Source: Schaalia cardiffensis
Lineage (GTDB): Bacteria; Actinomycetota; Actinomycetes; Actinomycetales; Actinomycetaceae
Direction: 5' to 3'
NCBI RefSeq assembly: GCF_016405145.1
Contig: NZ_JAEKIA010000005.1
Span: forward strand, 62,001 to 126,000
DNA length: 64,000 nucleotides
The notes below the pieces were generated by a model. That model was not told the DNA's origin, searched no databases, and saw only the letters and a program-made list of their open reading frames with translations. Within the stretch, counting starts at the first letter, position 1. The number at the start of each line of letters is the position of its first letter. Positions 27,506 through 36,053 of the stretch are shown here, piece after piece. Made by a program: the position numbers and the translations under genes.

Positions 27506-27821
27506 CCAGGGGCTTAGCGCTCACTCCTGGGCACAGCGCTTACGCGCCCGGGCACAGCGCTCACGCCCGGGCACAGCACTCGCCCACACGTCGGACACAC
27601 CCCCATAACAATGCGCACCGCAGGGCACGACCTTGGTTACAAGTCGGACATAACCCCTGCACAACACGCAAAGACCAGACCTCGACCTGGGGTTACTCCA
27701 ACGATCCACGACACAGTGTTCGACTTGTGGACCACACAAGCACAAGGGCGCACGCAATAATCACAGGGGCGCACGCACAAGGCGCACTCTCAGAATCCCG
27801 GATTCCAGATCCGAGCAAAAC

Positions 27822-28214
27822 TCAGTGACGGCCCCGCTCTTGCCAACGACGCTCCTGATCCGCAAGGAAACTCGCCCAAGAACTCCGCTGGCGCTTCACC
27901 TTCTTCTTCAGAGAAGGAACCCCACTGCCTTTCGGCGAAGAGATCGCGAACCACACACCGCCGACCATCAAAATGAACCCAGCGACGCCCAGGAGGATCG
28001 ACACAAGCGAATAACCGAGAGACACCGCAGCAACAAGAACGATAAGGCCCACAACGGCGAGCAATGCTCCCGCTGCGATGCGACGGGGGGAAAGGCGAAG
28101 TGGGGCATGGTCCTCAATGGGAGACTCCATTTGAGACGCGAAAGCCGGGTCAGCACGACGGAACTCTTCTTCCATCTGTTCGAGTACTTGCTTCTCATAA
28201 TCGGAGAGAGCCAC
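27822..28214 (-). CDS. DUF3040 membrane protein
   Basis: A 130-residue protein typical of the actinobacterial DUF3040 family. It opens ALSDYEKQVLEQMEEEFRRADPAFA, the family signature, followed by two adjacent hydrophobic helices (about 49-68 and 70-91) and a basic, Arg/Lys-rich cytoplasmic tail. Function unknown. It lies 30 bases after dinB on the same strand and is probably co-transcribed with it; the same dinB-DUF3040 neighbourhood near mraZ is common in actinobacteria. Confidence 0.88.
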   Translation of the reverse strand: MALSDYEKQVLEQMEEEFRRADPAFASQMESPIEDHAPLRLSPRRIAAGALLAVVGLIVLVAAVSLGYSLVSILLGVAGFILMVGGVWFAISSPKGSGVPSLKKKVKRQRSSWASFLADQERRWQERGRH

Positions 28215-28244
28215 GACGCCTCCTTTCAGATCCGTACCCCCAGT

Positions 28245-29495
28245 CTAATCCGTCGCGTGACCCTCAAGCGATTCAGTTCCACCAGGGCGCTGAATCAGAG
28301 TCGCCGGCGCAATCGCATTCCTTCCAAAACGCGAGAGCACCGAATCCATCGCACGCTCCGAGGCGAGGGGCTTGCCGTCCTCGTCCAAAGTGACAGCGAT
28401 CCCCTCGTCCCTTGAGCACAATCCCTCGCAGCGGACCCCCACGAGGCGAACTCCACCCGCAGGCATCACCTCACGTTCGAAAAGCCCCTTCACAGCCTCG
28501 AAGACAATGCGCCCGACGTCGCTCGGGGCGTGAAGGGTCGTGGAACGCGTCAGAGTTTTGAAAGCAGGATCACGCAGTTTCAGGACAATCGTCGACGCAA
28601 CCCATTCGTGAGCGCGCAAACGTTGGGCGCACTCGTGGGAGGCCTTGAGGAGGAAGGCTTCCACTTCCTCGCGGGTTCGCAAGTCCTCATCGAAGGTCTG
28701 CTCCGTTCCAATGGACTTCTCCTCGCGCTGGGGCGCAACCCTGCGTCGATCAATCCCCCACGCCAGATCATGAAGCCGGTGGGCATTGGCGACTCCCACA
28801 ATGCGGCTCAGCCGAGACATCTCCAGCTTTGCCAGATCTCCGATCGTGTCGATGCCCGCCTCTTCGAAGCGTTTGGCGGACACGGCCCCAACTCCCCATA
28901 GGGCACCCACGGGTAATCCATGAAGAAACTCCACAGTCCTATCCGCTGGGATGAGGAGGAGGCCATCGGGTTTCGCATTCGAAGACGCGATCTTCGCGAC
29001 AGATTTGGAAGAAGCGATGCCCACACTCGCAGGAAGCCCCACTTCTTCGCGGATTCGAGCCCGCAGCATGCGCCCGATGCTCGTCGGAGAACCCAAGCGC
29101 CGTCTCGCCCCCGACACGTCGAGGAAGGCCTCATCAATCGACACCTGCTCCAACTCGGGAGTCACCGAAGAGAGGATCGCCATGACACGTTTCGAATACT
29201 CCGAATAGGCGCCCCGGCGTGAAGGCACGACCCTCGCCTCGGGACACAAAAGTCGTGCCCGAGCCATCGGCATGCCCGCACGCACGCCCTTCGCCCTCGC
29301 CTCATAAGTGGCCGAGGTAACGACCCCACGATTGGAGGTCCCCCCAACAATGATCTCCTTGCCCGCCAAAGAAGGGTCTTCGGCGAGCTCAACCTGCGCG
29401 AAGAAGGAATCCATGTCGATATGGAGGATCGGGGTCGCTGAATCGTCATCTCCCCAAAAGCGGCGCCCCCTGGCGTCGCGCGGCGCATTCGACAT
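28245..29495 (-). CDS. dinB: DNA polymerase IV (Y-family)
   Basis: A 416-residue translesion polymerase. Catalytic acidic residues sit in ILHIDMDSFFAQVE and SIDEAFLDVSG; the YEARAKGVRAGMP segment and KSVAKIASSNAKPDG are typical DinB. The little-finger domain follows residue about 245 and includes the EKSIGTEQTFDEDL stretch. No clear C-terminal beta-clamp motif was identified. ATG follows GAGGAGGGG. No LexA box was found in the very short (36-base) divergent spacer. Confidence 0.95.
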   Translation of the reverse strand: MSNAPRDARGRRFWGDDDSATPILHIDMDSFFAQVELAEDPSLAGKEIIVGGTSNRGVVTSATYEARAKGVRAGMPMARARLLCPEARVVPSRRGAYSEYSKRVMAILSSVTPELEQVSIDEAFLDVSGARRRLGSPTSIGRMLRARIREEVGLPASVGIASSKSVAKIASSNAKPDGLLLIPADRTVEFLHGLPVGALWGVGAVSAKRFEEAGIDTIGDLAKLEMSRLSRIVGVANAHRLHDLAWGIDRRRVAPQREEKSIGTEQTFDEDLRTREEVEAFLLKASHECAQRLRAHEWVASTIVLKLRDPAFKTLTRSTTLHAPSDVGRIVFEAVKGLFEREVMPAGGVRLVGVRCEGLCSRDEGIAVTLDEDGKPLASERAMDSVLSRFGRNAIAPATLIQRPGGTESLEGHATD

Positions 29496-29531
29496 ATCCC
29501 CTCCTCTCCTCGTCTCGCTACAGTGTCCCCC
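29496..29531. promoter_or_regulatory. 36-base divergent spacer, probable leaderless start
   Basis: The start codons of dinB (29495) and the methyltransferase (29532) are only 36 bases apart. TACAGT at 29519-29524 could be a -10 element for the plus-strand gene; it ends seven bases before the ATG, which would make that transcript leaderless, a common situation in actinobacteria. dinB in contrast has a clear GAGGAGGGG site. Confidence 0.4.
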
Positions 29532-30407
29532 ATGGCACGGGTATCAGCGCGCGGAAGTGAATTCCACACAGTCGATTCGGGCGAGGTCGAGATCCGCTGG
29601 GATGGGCCCATTGCCACCGTATTCCTCAACGGCGTCGAATCCTCAGCGATCCACACTGATGATCCCTCGATCCTTGAATTCGAGTACATGCAGCACGCGA
29701 ACTGCGCCCTCGACGCAGTATTTCCTGCTCCGCAGAGGATTCGAGCACTCCACTTGGGAGGAGCTGCATGTGCCCTCCCTCTTGCTTGGGCTACTCTGCG
29801 GCCCGGCTCGCGTCACAGCGCCGTCGAGATCGACCCCGGCCTCGCGGGCGCTGTACGCGATTGGTTCGATCTGCCTCGCTCTCCGGCTTTATCCATCCGG
29901 GTTGGGGACGCTCGCGCCGTCATGTGCTCCATGAAAGACGCCTCTTTCGATGTGATCGTCCGCGACACCTTCGACGAGGGGAAAGTCCCCGCTCATCTGC
30001 GCACCACCGGCTTTGCCCGTGAGGCGAGGCGAGTTCTCAAATCTGAGGGGTTGTTCCTCCTCAACTGCGCCCACGGGGGCGGCGAGGACGCCAGGCGCGA
30101 GATCGCCTCGCTTCGAGAAGAGTTCTCGCAGCTGTGCTCAATCCAGGATCCGAAGGTCGGTCGCTCGGGTCGGCGCGGTAATGTTCTCGTCGTTGCGAGT
30201 AACTGCGCGTATCCGATTGATGAGCTCGATCGGCGACTGCGCACACTGCCACTTCCTGCCCGAGTCACCCATGGGAAGGCGCTGGAGAAATGGTGCGCGG
30301 GTGCCAAGCCCTTCCTCGATCCAGAACCCTCATCTCAAGGCGTGGGCGTGGCTCAAGGCGCAGACTCGACTCAAAGCGAAGACTTGGCTTCGAAAGCCCG
30401 GGCTTGA
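29532..30407 (+). CDS. spermidine-synthase-like methyltransferase-fold protein
   Basis: A 291-residue protein with the spermine/spermidine synthase Rossmann fold. ALHLGGAACALPLAW is the nucleotide-binding glycine loop, AVEIDPGLAGAVRDWF the acidic loop, and VIVRDTFDEGKVPAHL the later core strand. The residue after the core strand is D-T-F rather than the D-x-Y of true spermidine synthases, and the N-terminal beta domain is short; many actinobacteria have such SpeE-like proteins without known substrate. The last ~25 residues (from SSQGVGVAQG) are encoded by an 18-bp repeat that continues beyond the stop. The ATG at 29532 is chosen over a GTG at 29523. Confidence 0.82.
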   Translation: MARVSARGSEFHTVDSGEVEIRWDGPIATVFLNGVESSAIHTDDPSILEFEYMQHANCALDAVFPAPQRIRALHLGGAACALPLAWATLRPGSRHSAVEIDPGLAGAVRDWFDLPRSPALSIRVGDARAVMCSMKDASFDVIVRDTFDEGKVPAHLRTTGFAREARRVLKSEGLFLLNCAHGGGEDARREIASLREEFSQLCSIQDPKVGRSGRRGNVLVVASNCAYPIDELDRRLRTLPLPARVTHGKALEKWCAGAKPFLDPEPSSQGVGVAQGADSTQSEDLASKARA

Positions 30408-30466
30408 CTCGAGGCGCAGGCGTGGCTCAAGGCGTGGGCGTGGCTCAAGGTGTGGGCGTGGCGTCG
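30339..30466 (+). repeat. 18-bp repeats across the methyltransferase stop codon
   Basis: Units of GGCGTGGGCGTGGCTCAA at 30339-30356 and 30431-30448 are identical, with a third close copy at 30449-30466 and degenerate ones between, interleaved with GGCTTCGAAAGCCC-like words. The array straddles the stop codon at 30405-30407, so it supplies the protein's C-terminus and continues into the spacer. Confidence 0.8.
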
Positions 30467-30585
30467 AAAGCCCGAGCTGCAGTCCTTTCAGACGGCGCCC
30501 TTCAAGATACGAGCCTTCACTACGGGCACTTTTATGACGGGCCCCTTCAAGACGGTGCCGAGTTCGTCGAGTCCCCTCAAAAGAA

Positions 30586-31743
30586 TCAGTGAGAGGATTC
30601 TTCGCCCGAGTTCTGCTCGCCACTTGCGGACTCGCCCTGGGCTGAAGGCCCCGCACTCGACGAAGCAGCGGACTCATCTGATTCAGGCTGAGCGCTATGG
30701 CGAGGGCGCCCGACGTTCCTGGGAGCATTCGGGTTCAGCCTGCGCAGCTCAACACGGCGCAGCGCCGCCTGAAGCGGATCCGATTCTTCTTCCGCTTGCG
30801 CCTCTTCTGCCTCGTCTTTTTCTGGCTGCTCCGCGAGGTTCGCGAGATACGCCTCAATGACGTCGCCAATGTCCTTCTCAGTCTTGCGCTCAGACCTCAA
30901 AGGAGTGCGTTCAGCCCACTCTCCCGGGGGAACACCGTCTTTGCCAGCTCCGCTCAAGGCATCAAAGTGTTCCTCGAGGGCGGCCACAGTGCGCTGCATC
31001 TCCGAGTTCGATTCCAAAATCCGCTCGATCGCCGTGTGTTCTTCGGCGGCGTCCTGTTCGAGTTCACCCACGGGAAGAGACAAGTCCGCCAGATCCGACA
31101 AAGCACTCAAGAGTGCGGAGGCGCCTGCAGGATATGCGGCATCCGCGACGTAGAAGGGGATGGCGGCGAGGAACACGATCCCCGGAATCCCCTGATTCGC
31201 CAGCCGCTCCTGCAGGAAAGTCGTCATCGGCGTTGGGAAACGCAAGGTCGCCGCCATCTGAGGCTGTTCAGGAATAAGGGCCTTTTCCGTAGCCTGGACA
31301 TGAACGGGCGTCGGCCTCGTATGGGGAACCCCCGAGGGCATTCCGTTGAAAGAAACGACGATCTCTACACCCGCTCGGGTCGCAAGTTCGGTGACGATCC
31401 TCGAGAAGGACTCCCATTTCGCATCCGGCTCAGCACCGTGAAGCACCAGCACAGGGTTGCCGAGATCGTCTTTGACTCGGTCGAGGACGAGTTCGGGCAT
31501 CTCCACGGACTCGAGCACCCAGTCACTCACCGTCGCGAAAGGCCGGTGAGACCTGTAATCGAGGAAAGCATCCGTATCGAAAGTGGCGACGCGTTCCGTG
31601 GGCAGCGAACGCAGCATCTCTTCAACTGCCAGACGAGCGGCACCACCCGCATCGAAAGCACCGTTGAACTGGGCGACGAGGATCCGCGCCTTCGTGTCCT
31701 CGACATCTCCCCGCCAGAAGAGGTCTTCATCGGTTGAGCGCAC
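30586..31743 (-). CDS. PAC2-family protein
   Basis: A 385-residue protein of the PAC2 (proteasome-assembly-chaperone-like) family found across actinobacteria and archaea; molecular role in bacteria unknown. Core features are AQFNGAFDAGGAARLAVEEML, PVLVLHGAEPDAKW, VVSFNGMPSGVPHTRP and GIPGIVFLAAIPFYVADAAYPAGASALL. After residue about 290 the chain becomes a long acidic Glu/Ser-rich tail with no predicted fold (ending SGEQNSGEESSH), which looks lineage-specific. Start is a GTG at 31743 behind GGAGAGG. It converges on the methyltransferase gene across a repeat-rich spacer. Confidence 0.88.
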   Translation of the reverse strand: MRSTDEDLFWRGDVEDTKARILVAQFNGAFDAGGAARLAVEEMLRSLPTERVATFDTDAFLDYRSHRPFATVSDWVLESVEMPELVLDRVKDDLGNPVLVLHGAEPDAKWESFSRIVTELATRAGVEIVVSFNGMPSGVPHTRPTPVHVQATEKALIPEQPQMAATLRFPTPMTTFLQERLANQGIPGIVFLAAIPFYVADAAYPAGASALLSALSDLADLSLPVGELEQDAAEEHTAIERILESNSEMQRTVAALEEHFDALSGAGKDGVPPGEWAERTPLRSERKTEKDIGDVIEAYLANLAEQPEKDEAEEAQAEEESDPLQAALRRVELRRLNPNAPRNVGRPRHSAQPESDESAASSSAGPSAQGESASGEQNSGEESSH

Positions 31744-31883
31744 GGGCCTCTCCTTTCAGGTCGTCAGTTCTCATGCCCCTTCCACGCTACCTGGATGGAC
31801 AAAGCGATGCGCGCCTAGATCCACGAGTTGCGCCATGAGCGAAGGAGAACGAGAGCAAAGGCGAGAAAGAACAGACATCACGA

Positions 31884-32106
31884 ACGAGGGCGAGGGCCGG
31901 GGCGAACGAGGGCGAGGGCCGAGCCACACGAAAACCGAGGTCCCCTCCCACACACCCTGCAAGACAGGCAGAAGCCGGGGCCGAGCCACAGAAGGACTGG
32001 GGCCAAGGCCTTGGCACCATGAGCAAGGACGAGGGGGCACCACGAAAAAGAAGAAAGAACACCATCAGCACGACGCCCCAGACACCACGAAACGAGGGCG
32101 AGGGCC
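31884..32106 (+). repeat. ACGAGGGCGAGGGCC repeats upstream of the helicase
   Basis: The 15-mer ACGAGGGCGAGGGCC occurs at 31884-31898, 31906-31920 and 32092-32106 within the 476-base gene-free spacer 31744-32219; related words such as GGGGCCGAGCCACA and CACCACGAA recur in between. The spacer must also hold the helicase promoter, which was not identified. Confidence 0.7.
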
Positions 32107-32219
32107 ACCACGAACACAAGAGAACACCTGGCCGGTTCTTCTCCGTGGACTTGGCGAAGCCTCCGGCTGCACATGAGGCACAATGGTTTACCCCTCTTCA
32201 CCGACCGCAAAGGAAGCGC

Positions 32220-34628
32220 ATGGCCGAGCAGCCCTCAACGCACTCGAGGCCTCCCCTCCCAGAGCAGGAATTCGTTGACGCCGCCTACGCGCGTCTCGAC
32301 GCATTGCGCCGCTCCTACCGTGAAGGCCAAGCGAAGGCTCATGCCACGCACGGCGTCGGCAATGCACAGGGCTGGACTGAAAGGGACGCGATCTCCTCTC
32401 ACCTGGGAGATATGGCAGCCCGCCTCGAAGGGGTCGAAGAACGCCTCGTCTTCGGCCGACTCGATACGAAAGAAGGGCTCGTCCACCATATCGGCAGGCT
32501 CTCACTCCTCACCGAGGAAGGCATCCCTCTTCTCATCGATTGGCGCGCCCCCGCCGCGATGCCCTTCTATCAGGCGACCGCTGTCGAACCACGAGGGGTC
32601 GTCAGGCGCCGCCACATCACAACGAAAAAGCGGAACGTCACCGCAATCGAAGATGAGCTCCTCGATTCACACTCCACGAGCGCCCTGGATCTTCAAGGAG
32701 AAGGGGCCCTCATGTCCGCGCTCACAAAGGCGCGCGATGGGCGAATGGGCGACATTGTGGCGACGATCCAATCTGAACAGGATCAAATCATTCGCGCAGC
32801 CGACGATGGCCTAGTCGTCGTTCAAGGCGGGCCGGGGACCGGCAAGACTGCTGTGGCGCTGCACCGCATCGCCTATCTTCTCTACTCGCAGCGCGAGCGT
32901 CTTGAGCGCTCCGGGGTGCTTCTGCTCGGGCCTTCTCGGGTTTTCCTCCAATACATCGAAAAGGTCCTGCCTTCCTTAGGTGAGACGGGCGTTGTTTCCA
33001 CGACTCTTGGCGACCTGCTTCCCGGGATCAGCGCGAGGGGCAGCGAAGCTTTCGCCGTCGCGCAGGCGAAGGGACGCTCCGGCTGGTCCAGACTTTTGCG
33101 CCAGGCGGTCCGTTCCCTTCCCAGACTCATTGACGAGCCTGTGCGCCTTGAAGTGTGGAACCGCAGTGTTGATCTTCTTCCCGAGGACGTGAACGCGGCC
33201 TTCAAACGTGCGCGCAACTCCCATAAGACGCACAACGAGGCGCGAGAGATTTTCGCCCGCGAGCTTATGAAGACGCTCGCCAAGCGTCTCGCAAGCGAAG
33301 CCGCGGAAGGGCTCGGGCGAGTCGAAGAAGAGGACATTGCGAGCTGGACTGCGGAGATTCGAGATTCCATTGATGCTCGTCGTGCGATCAACCTGGCGTG
33401 GATGCCCACGGGTGCTCAGACTCTTCTCACGCGCCTGTATGCGAGGCCACAGCTTCTCCGCGCTCTCAATGCCTCGGCGAGGCATCCCTTGAAGGATGCG
33501 GATCTGGAACTTGTCGAGCGGCATGGGGGTGAATGGACGCCGGCAGATGTGCCGCTGCTCGATGAACTCGAAGAGCTTCTCGGTCCGATGCCGAACTCGA
33601 GGAGGAGTCGTCGCGACTCCACCGCAAAAGAGGAGATCAAGCGAGCTCAGGAGGCAATTGATCGGCAAGGATTGGGTGGGGGCATTGTGACCGCCGCCCA
33701 GCTCGCCGCATCTGCGAGAGCCGAGGTCGAGTGGAGCCCCCTGACGGAGAAGGCGGCCGCTGACCGCCAGTGGGCCTACGGTCACATCGTCGTCGACGAG
33801 GCACAGGACCTGTCGCCGATGGCGTGGCGCGCACTGCTTCGACGCTGTCCCTCCCGCTCGATGACGATCGTGGGAGACCTTGATCAGCGTCGCGGGAAGA
33901 ATCGCCCCCATACCTGGGTCGAGGCCCTGGGACCGGCTCGCCGCGCTTATTCGGGCGAGTACGTGCTCTCCGTCTCCTACCGGACCCCGGCGACTTTGAC
34001 CGCTATCGCTGAGTCGGTGATGGCTCGGGCCGGTGAGCCCGTCGTCCACCCCATGAAGGCCGTGCGAGATGTCGAGGATTGCTACCGAGTTGTCAGAGTC
34101 GAAACTGAGAGCGAAGCGGGGGGCCCAACCGAGGCGAAAGGTGAAGCCTGTTCGGGAAGCAAGGCCCACCCGGGGGGCGAAGCTGAGGCGAAGGCTGAGG
34201 TCCAGCAGCAAGACGAGACCTTGCGAGGGGGCGAATCCTTAGCAGGCCATGAGCCTGTGATTGGCCGCAAGAGCGTTCACACTCACGAGCGACTCGTGAG
34301 CGCGGTGAAGCAGGCGGTGAACCTCGCCCTCGAACGTCTCGATGCCGAGTCCGGTGAAGGCTCAGGCCGCGTCGCGGTGATCGTCGGTTCTCAGCGCGCT
34401 TCGATGTGGGGAGCGGATGTGACGGGAAGTCGGGGCTTGGACTCGCGAGTCTCGCTCTTGTCCGCTCCGGCCTCGAAGGGCCTCGAATTCGACTCGGTGA
34501 TCCTCGTTGAGCCCGCAGAACTTCTCGAGGACGGCCCAGGGGATCTCTTCGTCGCCCTGACGCGAGCCACCCACGATGTGACTGTCCTTCATGAAGGAGA
34601 ACTCCCAGCGGGAATGGAGGAATGGTAA
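32220..34628 (+). CDS. UvrD/Rep-superfamily helicase, HelD-like
   Basis: An 802-residue superfamily-1 ATPase resembling actinobacterial HelD, which binds RNA polymerase and recycles stalled complexes. The N-terminal region (to about 120) has a helical start (EQEFVDAAYARLDALRR) typical of HelD. Walker A GGPGTGKT is at 203-210, Walker B is in HIVVDEAQDLSPMAW, motif III in MTIVGDLDQRRG, and the last motifs include SAPASKGLEFDSVILVEP and LFVALTRATHDV. Between domains (about residues 620-675) lies a low-complexity Glu/Ala/Gly insert encoded by degenerate repeats. The ATG at 32220 with AAAGGAAG upstream is chosen; an ATG at 32019 would add 67 low-complexity residues encoded partly by spacer repeats. 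Confidence 0.88.
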   Translation: MAEQPSTHSRPPLPEQEFVDAAYARLDALRRSYREGQAKAHATHGVGNAQGWTERDAISSHLGDMAARLEGVEERLVFGRLDTKEGLVHHIGRLSLLTEEGIPLLIDWRAPAAMPFYQATAVEPRGVVRRRHITTKKRNVTAIEDELLDSHSTSALDLQGEGALMSALTKARDGRMGDIVATIQSEQDQIIRAADDGLVVVQGGPGTGKTAVALHRIAYLLYSQRERLERSGVLLLGPSRVFLQYIEKVLPSLGETGVVSTTLGDLLPGISARGSEAFAVAQAKGRSGWSRLLRQAVRSLPRLIDEPVRLEVWNRSVDLLPEDVNAAFKRARNSHKTHNEAREIFARELMKTLAKRLASEAAEGLGRVEEEDIASWTAEIRDSIDARRAINLAWMPTGAQTLLTRLYARPQLLRALNASARHPLKDADLELVERHGGEWTPADVPLLDELEELLGPMPNSRRSRRDSTAKEEIKRAQEAIDRQGLGGGIVTAAQLAASARAEVEWSPLTEKAAADRQWAYGHIVVDEAQDLSPMAWRALLRRCPSRSMTIVGDLDQRRGKNRPHTWVEALGPARRAYSGEYVLSVSYRTPATLTAIAESVMARAGEPVVHPMKAVRDVEDCYRVVRVETESEAGGPTEAKGEACSGSKAHPGGEAEAKAEVQQQDETLRGGESLAGHEPVIGRKSVHTHERLVSAVKQAVNLALERLDAESGEGSGRVAVIVGSQRASMWGADVTGSRGLDSRVSLLSAPASKGLEFDSVILVEPAELLEDGPGDLFVALTRATHDVTVLHEGELPAGMEEW

Positions 34629-34741
34629 GCCCGGTGAGGCGCGAGCCTAAGGAATGGTGAACCCGATGTTCGGGGCGAGCCGAATGTTCAGAAGGTAAAC
34701 GCGTTTCCCGTGCTCACCAGTTTTCTGGCACCATTTCGATC

Positions 34742-35947
34742 ATGACGCGAGCACTCCTCCTTGAAAATCCCCATAAGACCGCCGACGAAGTTTTCGTGAA
34801 GAACGGTATCGAGGTCGTTCGCAACCCCGGAGCCCTCGACGAGGCCGAACTGATCCGAGCTCTTCAAGGAGTCGACTACCTCGGCCTGCGTTCGAAGACG
34901 AGCGTCACCCGTGAAGTGCTCGAAGCGAACCCGCAGCTCAAAGCAATTGGCGCCTTCTGCATTGGAACGAATCAAATCGACCTGGAAGCGGCGACCGAGT
35001 TGGGTATCTGCGTGTTCAACGCCCCTTACTCCAACACCCGTTCCGTGGTCGAACTGGCCATCGGCGAGATCATCGACTTGTGTCGACGCGTCACTGTGAA
35101 GAACTCGCGTCTTCACCGTGGCATCTGGGACAAGTCCGCTGACGGCGCGCACGAGGTCCGAGGCCGAACCCTCGGCATCATCGGCTATGGCAATATTGGC
35201 ACTCAGCTTTCCGTGCTCGCGGAAGCGATGGGCCTCAATGTCATCTTCTATGACGTCGCCGAGCGCCTCGCCCTCGGCAATGCCACACAAATGCCGACGA
35301 TGGAATCCGTGCTGCGTGAAGCGGATATCGTTTCAGTCCACGTTGACGGCCAACTCGTCAACGCTAATCTCTTCGGATCCCGCGAGTTCGCGATGATGAA
35401 ACCCGGAGCTCTCTTCATCAACCTGTCGCGCGGCTTCATCGTCGATATCGATGCTCTCCACGACGCCCTCGTCTTAGGTCATCTCGCCGGGGCGGCAGTC
35501 GATGTTTTCCCCGAAGAGCCCAATAAGAACGGCGACCCCTTTACCTCTCCTCTGGCAAAACTCGACAATGTGATCCTCACTCCGCACATCGGAGGTTCTA
35601 CGGAAGAGGCTCAATACGACATCGGTCGTTTTGTTGCGAGCAAGATCGCCGACTATGAGAACACGGGCTCGACCGATATGTCCGTGAACCTGCCGAACCT
35701 CCAGCTCAGTGCTTCCGAGGAATCGCGCTACCGGATTGCCCTCATCCATCGCAACACCCCCGGCGTCCTCGCAACCGTCAACAACACTTTCGCCCAGACT
35801 GGCGCGAACATCGGTGCTCAAATCCTTGGAACTGCGGGGCAAACAGGCTACGTGCTCACGGATATCAACTCCGAGTTGCCTGTTGAGGCGATCGAGAAGA
35901 TCCGTTCCATGAAGGATACGATCCGTCTGATCACGACTCGCCTGTGA
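34742..35947 (+). CDS. serA: D-3-phosphoglycerate dehydrogenase
   Basis: A 401-residue enzyme starting serine biosynthesis by oxidising 3-phosphoglycerate with NAD. The substrate domain has FCIGTNQIDLEAA and NAPYSNTRSVVELAIGEII; the NAD fold is GIIGYGNIGTQLSVLAEAMG; INLSRGFIVDIDAL and LTPHIGGSTEEAQ include catalytic Arg and His. A C-terminal ACT domain (about 328-401, IALIHRNTPGVLATVNN) suggests serine feedback. It is the short E. coli-like type without the extra intervening domain of mycobacterial SerA. Monocistronic, with no strong ribosome-binding site. Confidence 0.95.
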   Translation: MTRALLLENPHKTADEVFVKNGIEVVRNPGALDEAELIRALQGVDYLGLRSKTSVTREVLEANPQLKAIGAFCIGTNQIDLEAATELGICVFNAPYSNTRSVVELAIGEIIDLCRRVTVKNSRLHRGIWDKSADGAHEVRGRTLGIIGYGNIGTQLSVLAEAMGLNVIFYDVAERLALGNATQMPTMESVLREADIVSVHVDGQLVNANLFGSREFAMMKPGALFINLSRGFIVDIDALHDALVLGHLAGAAVDVFPEEPNKNGDPFTSPLAKLDNVILTPHIGGSTEEAQYDIGRFVASKIADYENTGSTDMSVNLPNLQLSASEESRYRIALIHRNTPGVLATVNNTFAQTGANIGAQILGTAGQTGYVLTDINSELPVEAIEKIRSMKDTIRLITTRL

Positions 35948-36013
35948 AGGTGTCGTGGCTTGGGGGTGAGATCTTTCCCTCGTGCTCATCCCAGGGCGGC
36001 TCCTCGTAGAGTA

Positions 36014-36031
36014 ACCTACGGTTCCGTAGGT
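36014..36031. promoter_or_regulatory. 18-bp palindromic operator upstream of fadD
   Basis: ACCTACGGTTCCGTAGGT is a perfect inverted repeat 23 bases before the fadD start codon. Its size and placement fit a TetR-family repressor dimer site; palindromes of the CCTACG...CGTAGG type occur ahead of lipid-metabolism genes in other actinobacteria. The regulator is not in this window. Confidence 0.75.
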
Positions 36032-36053
36032 AAAGTCGATTAACGGAGGCACT

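Noticed and set aside
32019-32219. Upstream start for the HelD-like helicase
   Set aside because: Adds 67 low-complexity residues from spacer repeats; a good ribosome-binding site precedes 32220.
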